Source of the DNA: Fomitopsis serialis
Taxonomy: Eukaryota; Basidiomycota; Agaricomycetes; Polyporales; Fomitopsidaceae
Direction: 5' to 3'
Assembly (NCBI RefSeq): GCF_022376445.1
Contig: NW_025955626.1
Location: forward strand, 1-17,786
Length of the DNA stretch: 17,786 nucleotides
A model generated the notes under the pieces. That model was not told the origin of the DNA, searched no databases, and worked only from the letters and a program-made list of their open reading frames with translations. Below are positions 9,377 to 17,786 of this stretch, piece by piece. Every line of letters begins with the position of its first letter. The first letter of the stretch is position 1. The translations under genes and the position numbers were made by a program.

Positions 9377-11751
9377 ACAAAACCTTGCTCGACTGACTGA
9401 TTCTGCTCGTGCATGAAGGGGTCGAGGACAGTGGAAGGAGATGCTCACTTATATATCATTGGAGGCAGGTTCGCCCTGTATGTACGTAATGTTTAGTTCT
9501 TATTGTATCTCTCTTATCCACCCTCTCTTTGGAGTCCCGGTATGGAAAACCAGCACTGAATACGGAAGCATGATCAACAAGTGCGATAGAGCAGTCGTGC
9601 TTGTGAGTAGTTTCGAACTCGGGTCGAGTTTCAAAAATTCCACCATGGCACTACCTGCTTAGTGGTCTCCCCATTTGTGTCCTCTCTGCGCGCGCGATCT
9701 ATGCCGGTCTCAGCCACTGAAGGAAGGTTCGTGCCGTCTCTAGCTGGAGGTTTGAAATCTTCGTTGCAGTTGTCGGTGCGTCCAAGAAAGCCTGTCTGAA
9801 CAAACTCGCTGCAGTCCCGATTCAGGGAACTAAGAACCGCTTGCAATGAGTGGTCTGTGCTTCTTCGAGCCTGCCCAGTAGTTTATGATCATGAATTATC
9901 GCAAGCATCACGACCCAGACTTCGGAGCAGCGATTCCGAAGTCTTCACTGCAACTTGTGCTCATTTTATGGAGTTAGGATAAACATCATGATAGATTCCT
10001 TGACTTCGTACTTATCAATGTGAGGCATCGAAGACCGCCACAAAGGGTCTAATCGTGTGAGTGGTAGTTGACGTTTACACATGTGCATGAGGCCTCGATA
10101 TCAAATAATCTACTGTCAATGCTCCTCCAAGGGGGCAGCACTCTTCAGTCTCACGCTGCCATTGCACCGAGCTGCCACCGGCGTAGTTGAGACCTGAGAG
10201 TTGCGGGCTTACCGTTCGTTCGACTCGGGATCGCAGATGCAATCTAGTGCGTATTTACACGACCGGTCTCGATCAGATCATCACTGGTGTGCCATATGCA
10301 GCGGTGGTGTCGGGGACGCACGGGTCTGAAGACTCACCGTCCAGACGTGGTCATTTGTCTTCTCTCTGTGGCTTCCATGAGATGGTCCAATGATTTCTGA
10401 TATGGTAGCCGGCCGCCGATTAATCGTGGACGCCAGAGGTGTGAACAATGTGACTCGCCGTGTCAAGGACTCGGGTGTAACTCTGGCAGGTTACTGACGA
10501 GGACGCAAGGCGGACTGCACATCGTAGTGGCCCTACGGTCAACCGGAATCATCTTCGAGGGAACACGGTGAGTACGGAGATCCCTGGCGATTCGTTCCGG
10601 CTATTTGAAGAACGCGCAATTTCAGAGTCACTCACCTGGCTGCAATCGAGACCCTTATCCAGGCATATGTTCCCTTCCTTACCCCGTGTCGCCGGCAGAG
10701 CTTGTCCTTGTGCCACAAAGGTGAGTTGATCTTCAGACGGGTCGGCAGCTCCGACGGAATCCGCCCCGAGGTCTCACTGCGGTATAAGGAGACCGTGAGT
10801 TGGCTTTCGCAAGAGCTCATGGGAGGGCCCCTCCAGCACAGAGGTGTCTCTTGTTGGATGTAATACGGTGATGTATGTGGCCATGATATTGCGAGGAGAG
10901 TTATGGCTGTGATGGACTGCCTCGAGGAGCACCAAGGACCGTCTTATTGCCGGCAGAGGGTCGGCAGCCTGTATATCACCGTTTCGAGGCACAGCATTTA
11001 TGATTTGTCTGACATGTCCTGCTATTCCGTCATGACCTCCGTCATAGCCTGTCCGCACCAAGAAGAGTACATTCAGACGTCCGAGCGGGGCCCCCCTATC
11101 AGCGAGTGGCTCGACCTGGGATCGCACCTTGTTCCGACTCTTGCAATCGCTGAAGTCGCTGTCGAGAACTTCACGAGAACAGACCGTATACGCGTTCGCG
11201 TATGTGCGGAGCGAAAGAGAGTTGGTCTGGCCATTCAGAATCGAGATACACGACCGTGATAAGCAAGCCAAAGCTTACCAGGAGAAATAACCCGCGATGT
11301 ATTGATAGCATATTGATAGCTTAGTACTAATAGTAGCGCCAATATCTGCCGGTGGCTATCGGCAAAATGGGCGCCCAGGGCCAAAGTGCCGGCTTCCAGC
11401 ACGAGGTCGTTGTAGCGACCTCTTCGCCAACGACCACCAGGATATTCGCTCGTTTCTTTCCTACGTTTCGCTCCTCGTCCATACCGTCCGTTCGCGGCGC
11501 TATCCTGTCGTTGAACGAGGAGTCTAACACGCTCTACCCCGACGCGGTTGCACTAACCGCTCGCCGGCACTCGTGAACGCGCACCGTCTTCCGCCACCAG
11601 CGGCACCACAAAGCCTCTACGTTCCATCTCCTGTCATTGATGGGAAACACGGAAACGATTGTCCCTGAGGGAACACATTGGCACTGACAGTGGTTGCAAT
11701 CGTACGTGTTCTCCATAGTCGCGTTGCACTACCTCCCGCTCGCCATTCCCG
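9377..11751. other. Long region without an assignable gene
   Basis: About 2.4 kb. The left 150 bases are probably PMT4 3' UTR. The rest holds many short open frames on both strands with coding-like GC-rich third positions but no domain I recognise. On + between about 10495 and 11260, peptides such as GGLHIVVALRSTGIIFEGTR (then a GTGAGT at 10568) and VTHLAAIETLIQAYVPFLTP (after a TTTCAG) could be exons of one gene. The - strand has equally plausible peptides bounded by splice-like sites (10632-10820, 10774-11271). With no motif to decide, I do not call a gene. It could be an unrecognised or lineage-specific multi-exon gene, a decayed gene, or long upstream regulatory DNA of the kinase. It contains a perfect 10-bp hairpin at 9917-9944. 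Confidence 0.4.
9917..9944. repeat. Perfect 10-bp inverted repeat with 8-base loop
   Basis: AGACTTCGGA and TCCGAAGTCT are exact reverse complements, separated by GCAGCGAT. The hairpin lies about 540 bases after the PMT4 stop, in the region without a called gene. Function unknown. It is too far from the stop to be a simple 3' end signal. Confidence 0.6.
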
Positions 11752-11805
11752 GTGAGTACCTCACGGCCTCATGTCCTCCATTTCGGTCCTTACTATCTTT
11801 CCTAG
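11752..11805 (+). other. Probable 5' UTR intron of the Cdc7/Cdc15-type kinase gene
   Basis: A 54-bp stretch with GTGAGT donor, CTTACT branch-like sequence and TTTCCTAG acceptor, followed after 51 bases by the proposed start codon. It contains an upstream ATG (11771) whose frame would overlap the main start; splicing would remove it from the leader. The surrounding leader is pyrimidine-rich. Confidence 0.55.
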
Positions 11806-11856
11806 CCTCCACGCTCAACTCTACATCTACCGCTCCCCTATATTGTACGATTTCAC

Positions 11857-14800
11857 ATGGCGGCAGCCGTTTTAACTTCTTCCAAGCTGTCCATCTCGAA
11901 CCCTTTTCAGATGGCTTCCCACAAGCGCCCCGACCCGGCATCGCCCCCTCTGCCTGCGGCCGCGTCCTCGTCAAAGGTGCACTTGTCGTCGCAGCCCTCC
12001 TCGTCAGCTGGACACCATGACGCGCCGCCCAAGACATTCAAGCGCCTGCGTTCCTCATTGGAGCAGAGCATCCGGACGGCGACGCGGTCCAAGGCGAAGA
12101 TGAGCGCTCCGGTGGACGAGAACGGCGCCATCGCCCCGAGCGAAGACCGGGACAATGGCAAAGGTAAGGAGCGTGCGTCCGAGGAGCACCTGTCCGACGA
12201 GAAGAGCAAGTCCAGATCGAGGATGCTATCTAAGGTTTCATTTCGGAGACCAGCCGCGAGAGAATCGCAACCCCCTGCGCCCCCACCACCTGTCCCCGGC
12301 GGAGGGCAGGGAGCCGCACGAGCAGAGAGAGACCGGGACAAGGACAAGGCGCGCGTGGCCGGCAATGTCAGCTTCCTCGCACCTTCTCTTCGACAAGCAT
12401 CCATGTCCTCGCCAACGTTGCCTATACCCTCTGCGTATACCCAGCCATTCGCGCTCCCCAGCGGCTCGACATCCAACGTCGCAGCGCTGGTATCGCCTCC
12501 ACGTGAACGTGCTCGTAGATCTGAGTCTGGTGGCCTCAGCACAAGAAACATTAGTGGGCCCCAACCGCTCGCGTCTCGCCGCGATCCGCGGGCTAGTGGC
12601 GGTGCGGGATCGCCGCGAGAGGGCAGGAGACCTCCACCGCTGTCGCTGTCTTCACGCGGCAGCAATTCGCCCGGGCCAGAAACACCAACGCGACGATCCC
12701 GAGACGCGACGAGATCGCCAGAGCCCTCGTCACCGACACCCCGGGGGCTCGCTGCTAGTTCGTCGCGAAGAGCAGCGGCCAGTGCTAGTCATCTGCCGCT
12801 GAACAGCACTCCCAGTCCGCCCGTATCGCCTACCCTACGACCGCTTAGTCCTTCCCGTGCACGGTCGACATCGCGCACCCCCACTCGGGCTGGGCCGTCG
12901 GCATCCTCGTCTCACCTCCCCTAGCCTCGTCTTCATCCTCTACGTCAGCGCGAAGACCATCAGTGGATACCGCGCGCCCCTCACTGGAAGCGCGAAGGCC
13001 TTCCGTGGACACCCCCGACCGTCATTCGAAGCGCGGAGACCGTCCGTAGACGCCCGCCGGCCATCCGTCGAGGCACGCAAGACCTCGCTCGATCTGAGTA
13101 GGTCGTCGCTGGAAGGCAGGAGACCCTCGCTGGACCGTGCCGGTTCACCTGTCACGCCTACCCGTCCTCGTGCTCTCTCGCCGACTCAGCGCAACATCAC
13201 ACCGAACTACTACCAGAACCGACTGCTCAATGCGTCAACAACTTCGCTCGGGGATCCTCAAACCCTGAGCATCGGGAGCAGATCCGAGCCGCGTCGTCAT
13301 ACCTCTGCAAAGAGATGTTGAAGCCGCCGTCCAGGCTGAACGACTCGAGCCTGCAACCACGGGAATGGGAGGAGGTGGAGGTGCGCATGCGGAGTTTGGC
13401 CAGATTGGAGAGGGTCTGGGGGAAGAGTGGGGGCGGGATGGGTAGTTCCTCCCAGTTAAGCTCCGCCGGTGGGTTGAGCTCGAGCGGGCTCAGCGCTAGT
13501 GGAGAGGAGAGGGAGAGGCGATTGCTCACTGAGGCACTGAGAGATGGCTATGTTCTCTGCCAGTACGTTGTTCATTTACCCTTGATCCCATGGGCCGCGT
13601 CTTATTGTTGATTGTTCTATCTCCGAACAGACTCATGAACAAGCTTTTTCCGGGCACCATCTCTCGCGTGGATCCAAAGGAGGACGGGGTAGCGCGGTCG
13701 TCTAACGTCACCCGTTTCCTAGCAGCCTGCACTTCTGTTGGCGTATCATCAGAGGATCTCTTCGGCCGAGACGATCTCACCATAGCGAACGCGGAGTCCC
13801 TGGCCCAAGTCGCTCGTACAGTCCTTGCTTTGCAACGACACGCGGAGTTCCCGTCCCCCGACAAGTCCAGGTACATCCAGGGCGGCGTAGGACAGGGACC
13901 ATATAGCGCGGGGGCGGCTCGCGTGCTGCTTCGTCGACCCCGAATCTCACCCTCGCTCAGATGCAGCGCTCCACCTCGCCCGTCTCGCCGCATTCGCCAA
14001 CTGGGAGGAAACGCTGGAGCCCACCGCAACCGCTGCCGACGGTACGCTCAGCGAGTCCTGCGGAAGACGGCTCTGGGTCAGGCGGTTCCTCGGGAGGCAA
14101 GACAGTTGGCAATGGCCACGCACACCATGGTGGGGAGAGCGACCTCGAGTTCGACGAGGTCCCTCCCATCATGTCTCCCCCACCTCGATCTCCTCTTCGT
14201 CCAAGGCCCAGTGTCGACCGCGCCTCCGTGGCAGACTCGACACGCGCCTCCGTCGGCGACTCCGTGCGAGCGTCTGTGGTCGACTCAATAGCTGCTTCTC
14301 CGATACGACAATCCCAAGCATCCACCATGACGGACACCACTGCCTTTTCGAGCCTGCTGGAGGTGCAGAGGACCACTAGTACGGGACAGAACAAGTTTGG
14401 AACCATTCGCACGGTCACTACTGAAGCCACGTCGGTCGACGCGAGCGAGACACCTTCATTCACGTTTGCAGAGGGTAAGGCGATGGCCGCGACCTTGTTT
14501 GAGGAGCCGGCTCGAAGACGAAGCGGCGAGACACCCACCAGGCCATCCCGCGAGCGACGTCCGAGTGAAACCATGCCCGTTGACTTGGCCAGAGTTGCGG
14601 AGGAGACAGAGGAGGGTTCATCGAGTTCCAAGAGCAAGTCCAGGAGCGGAGTGTCTCTCAGCAAGCCAGAGCAGGGTCGCGAGCCGAGTCCACAGAAAGC
14701 GTCCCCCATTAAATTGGGCAAAGGCAAGTGGCCGGATGACTTTATAGATGCATTCCAGGCCCCGAAGTCCTCCATTCTTGATGGGGACGAGTTCGGCGTC

Positions 14801-17600
14801 TATGAACCCGTCACACCCATTTCCTCGTCACCTCCCCGCAAGTTGGCTATTGTCGGCGCTTCGAGGCCCGACGCAAGCGTCGAGTCCCTGCCACAGTTCC
14901 CTCGGCGTCCGACGCATCGTGCGAGACACAGCGTCGATACTCCTGGCCTTCTGCCGAAGGATCAGGTGTTGTTCAGAGACGCCAGTCCAGACGGCGGGCC
15001 TCCATCCCCTAGGATCGTCTTGCGACGTAGCAGTACGCGCACTGGGGCTCAACGAAATGGCGTCTACGTACCTCGGAGCGACTCTCGCTCTCAAGAGAGC
15101 GACACGCGCGTACCATTTCCACGATCTGTCTCCGCCGAACATACTCCCGCTTTTGCCCAGGATCACTCGGGCGAATCCACTCCTGCAGGTTCGTCGACGA
15201 CATCCAAGCCGGGCTCACCTGGTCCTCATGACAGGCCTCGACAACCTCGCGGTCGCTTCCAAAGTGAGATTGATGGGGCCAGTTCGCGCAGAAAGCCCCG
15301 TCCCAACTCGTATGACGAGCTCGGTGCTAAGCCTCGTCGGTCAAGGTATGAGAGTATGGTGAATCTGGGGGTCGTGACAAGCAACGCGAGTGCCAGCGAC
15401 ATCCTCACGAGAGACCCTTACGAAGGCAGCGCTGTTCGGCAGACGCTGGTTGTTAGAGAAGACGGCAAGCCGCCGACTCAGTTCGTACGTATTCGAAGTC
15501 CTCTGTGTCTGCTCCCGTAACTTAACGTTGGCACTAAAGCAACTCGGGAACTGTATCGGGCGAGGTCAATTCGGTGCTGTTTATCGGGCCCTGAACCTAA
15601 ACACAGGACAGATGGTGGCGGTCAAGAGGATTCGTCTCGAGGGTCTCAAAGAGGACGAAATCAAGCAGCTCATGAAAGAGGTCGATCTCGTCAAGAGCTT
15701 ATCTCACCCGAGTATCGTCAAATACGAGGGCATGGCGAGGGATACCGACTCCCTGAGCATCGTTCTTGAGTACGTACTGATCAGCGCTGTTAGACAGCCA
15801 TTCTCACGCTGTATATAGGTACGCAGAGAACGGTTCGCTAGGCCAGACACTGAAGGCGTTTGGCAAACTCAACGAGCGTCTTGTGGCCGGCTATGTGGTC
15901 AAGATCCTAGAGGGTCTGCACTATCTTCATCAAAGCGATGTGGTCCACTGCGATCTGAAAGCGGCTAACATCCTCACTACCAAGACCGGGAATGTCAAGC
16001 TCTCGGACTTCGGGGTCTCGCTCAATCTGCGAGCAATGGAACGCGAGATGAAGGACGTGGCGGGGACGCCGAACTGGATGGCTCCCGAAGTTATCGAACT
16101 GAAAGGCGCTTCTACCAAGTCCGACATCTGGTCGCTTGCTTGCACGGTCATCGAGCTTCTCACAGGGCGTCCCCCTTACTCAGAGATCGCAAACAGCATG
16201 TCTGGTATGTTTATGTCTTGCTGCGGACCTGACCCGTGTTGATCGTTCTCTCAGTCATGTTTCGTATCGTTGAGGACTCCATGCCACCCCTGCCGGACGG
16301 CTGTTCACAGTCTCTGCAGGACTTCTTGAGGCAGTGCTTCCACAAAGACCCGACGAAGCGACCGAGTGCCGAAGAGCTGTGTGAGCACGAATGGCTGAAG
16401 AAAAACTGGGCTATCCACAACAAGGTGTGTGGTGTGTTACGTACTCGACGTGTACAGCTCCCTGACAGTTTTGTAGGAGTTGCGGCCTCAAGATAGCATT
16501 CCTTTCTTGCGTCGCGTATCTGCCGACTATCACGCACAAAAGGCAGACGTCATGCGATATCTCGCCGGTGTTGAGATGCCCGAACGTCCAGAGTCAGACA
16601 GAGCGTCTCCAGCATTGTCGTCGTCCCCCGACAAGCGGCCACGCGTCGACGTGTCACCTGCACCACGTAGACCTTCCAACGATCCTGACCATTTTTCACC
16701 ACGCGAGCACTCCTTCGTACGAACTACCTTCGGCAAGCGTACGTCCAGTTTATTTTCATGTGCCACCAAATTATCTAACGTACTGTCACAGCTGTCATAT
16801 GCCGCGTATGTAACCAAGGAGTGAAGAAAAGCGCTGTTCTCTGTGAACAATGCAGCCTTATCTGCCATGCGAAATGTGCTCCGAATGCGCCGCCAACCTG
16901 TGATTTACGAGCACAACTGCTTCTATACGCACAGTACGCGGAGACTGGTAGTCCGACTGGCCAATACAGCAACCCCATGGAGCTCCTCGAGGCTCTTCAG
17001 GCAAACGGACCCCTCAGCCCTGTTTCCGATGGCAGTGACGTCACCCCCAGAACCAGCTTCGATTCGCCTAGTTCGCCTTCTCCTATTCCGGTCGGCGGCG
17101 CGGTTCACCCACCTAGCGCGTACAAAGTGCTCGCAGCGTTCAAGCGCTCGAAGTCCTTCCTGACCGAACACTCGGACAAATCCTCTCCTGCCCCTTCATC
17201 GTCACCTTCTTCTCCTCCGCCTCCCGTACCCTCGGATCGTCGTCAGATATCGCGCAAGCGTTCTGTTCTGACGAAACGCAAGTCCGAGGGCAAGGAGCGA
17301 CCGCTCTCTATTTCAAGTAGCAGCACGGGCCCCAATACCTCGAGCATGCGAAGCGCCGTGACGGCCACAGAAAGCATGGCTAGCACGCAGCGAGGATCAA
17401 CGCGGACCATAGCCACGGGGACGGACGCACACAGGCCTACGAACCAGTCTGATTCGAGGTTCTCACAAATGACCGGCTATTCCATCCTCTCTTCCGCAGC
17501 CACAGATCAGGAGGAGGGCAGAGTTCCGGGAGACCTCTCCAGGAGCGGTCGACGCCGCGATCGAGATTCGAAGTCGAGCAACGGCTGCTCGGTGCAGTGA
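11857..17600 (+). CDS. Cdc7/Cdc15-type septation/mitotic-exit kinase with CH, C1 and CaaX, about 1806 aa
   Basis: Seven coding exons: 11857-13562, 13631-15484, 15540-15769, 15819-16204, 16255-16424, 16477-16738 and 16792-17600. The order is: a long Ser/Pro/Arg-rich disordered N-terminus; a seven-residue repeat array (~366-428); a calponin-homology domain (~495-640: LRDGYVLCQLMNKLFPGTI, DLFGRDDL) with a Gly/Ser-rich insert; a disordered linker; a kinase domain (~1189-1446: GRGQFGAVY, VAVKRI, HCDLKAANIL, SDFGVS, MAPEVIE, DIWSLACTVIELLTG); a C1 zinc finger (~1528-1574); a Ser/Pro tail; and the C-terminal CSVQ. The catalytic domain resembles S. pombe Cdc7 / yeast Cdc15, the kinases that act downstream of the Spg1/Tem1 GTPase to trigger septation or mitotic exit. 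Four -1 frame breaks fall in exons 1-2, at 12918-12921, 13012-13016, 13260-13262 and 13910-13914; each is a single-base run. With four bases added the gene is open end to end. ATG 11911 is an alternative start. Confidence 0.88.
12951..13138 (+). repeat. Nine-unit 21-bp (seven-residue) tandem array in the kinase N-terminus
   Basis: Nine successive units of seven residues with pattern R-(R/K/S)-(P/T/S)-S-(V/L/F)-(D/E)-x, for example RRPSVDT, ARPSLEA, RRPSVDA, RRPSVEA, RKTSLDL, SRSSLEG and RRPSLDR. The serines are exactly seven residues apart throughout. The array crosses the C run at 13012-13016: its phase is kept only if one base is added there. Each unit has Arg at -2 and, in most, -3 of the serine, the kind of site preferred by basophilic (PKA/NDR-like) kinases. 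Phosphorylation is inferred, not shown. Confidence 0.85.
14219..14299 (+). repeat. Three-unit 24-bp (eight-residue) tandem repeat in the kinase linker
   Basis: Units RASVADST, RASVGDSV and RASVVDSI, followed by a partial AAS, at about residues 766-795, in the disordered linker between the CH and kinase domains. Like the upstream array, each unit puts Arg before a serine. The bases differ between units mainly at synonymous positions, so the repeat is not a fresh duplication. Confidence 0.75.
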
Positions 17601-17786
17601 TTTATTCATCTCCGTCTCATCTTATTTGGTGCACTTTGCTCACCCGGACGACTTATACACGTGTACTCTGTACTGCATGGTCTCATTGCATTTACGCTCG
17701 TTGCATCGTCATGGGACTCGACATTTTACTCCGCATTTCGTACTGCATATATTGCCCCCCTTCGCGTAATATGCCATGTCAGGCAC
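17601..17786 (+). other. 3' flank of the kinase gene
   Basis: 186 T-rich bases after the kinase stop, running to the window edge. Probably 3' untranslated region. No AATAAA is present and no further gene is visible. Confidence 0.4.

Noticed and set aside
10774..11271. 165-codon ORF on - and the overlapping 118-codon ORF on + (10903-11259)
   Set aside because: Both look equally protein-like and neither has a motif, so I could not choose between them; left as an open question rather than called.
11907..12665. 252-codon ORF on -
   Set aside because: Antisense shadow of the GC-rich, low-complexity kinase N-terminus.
12915..13917. Programmed -1 ribosomal frameshifting as the reason for the frame breaks
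   Set aside because: A -1 slip would restore frame, but seven events in three unrelated genes, including essential PRP4, without consistent slippery heptamers or evident downstream structures fit missing bases in runs far better.
13957..14775. 272-codon ORF on -
   Set aside because: Antisense shadow of the kinase linker, caused by GC-rich third positions.
1..17786. Secondary-metabolite cluster or defence system
   Set aside because: The single SDR has no tailoring or core biosynthetic neighbours, and no nuclease, NLR or transposase domain was recognised.

Overview
This window is nuclear DNA from a filamentous fungus, most likely a basidiomycete (Agaricomycetes type). Genes are densely split by short introns, mostly 42-77 bp, with GT(A/G)NGT donors and CTNAC-like branch points. 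Third codon positions are GC-rich. The products are ordinary eukaryotic house-keeping proteins. I see no mobile element, CRISPR array, rRNA or tRNA. All exon joins below were worked out by hand from splice signals, reading-frame continuity and recalled family motifs; no search was run.

Layout from left to right: (1) the 3' end of a vacuolar TRP/Yvc1-like cation channel on + (to 1087); (2) a small two-exon gene of 78 codons on - (1492-1802), with a conserved-looking C-terminus; (3) a ten-exon short-chain dehydrogenase/reductase on - (2404-3887, 320 aa) containing an apparent GC-AG intron; (4) the U4/U6 snRNP WD-repeat factor PRP4 on - (4370-6330, about 512 aa); (5) head-to-head with it across 182 bp, the ER protein O-mannosyltransferase PMT4 on + (6513-9376, 11 exons, 770 aa); (6) about 2.5 kb without a gene I can defend (9377-11856); (7) a very large Cdc7/Cdc15-type (septation/mitotic-exit) protein kinase on + (11857-17600, about 1806 aa) followed by its 3' flank.

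The most interesting locus is the kinase. It combines a calponin-homology domain, a nine-unit seven-residue array of basophilic phosphosite-like motifs, a kinase domain whose catalytic loop reads HCD instead of HRD, a Raf-like atypical C1 zinc finger and a C-terminal CaaX box (CSVQ). That suggests a SIN-type kinase with cytoskeletal and membrane attachment built into one chain.

A technical point runs through the window. Three of the genes (channel, PRP4, kinase) need seven single-base corrections to read through. All seven are -1 shifts that I can place at short C, G or A runs, while the SDR and PMT4 read cleanly. This looks like uncorrected homopolymer error in the assembly rather than gene decay. 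The genes share no pathway: ion channel, oxidoreductase, splicing, ER glycosylation and cell-cycle signalling sit side by side, as is normal for fungal chromosomes.
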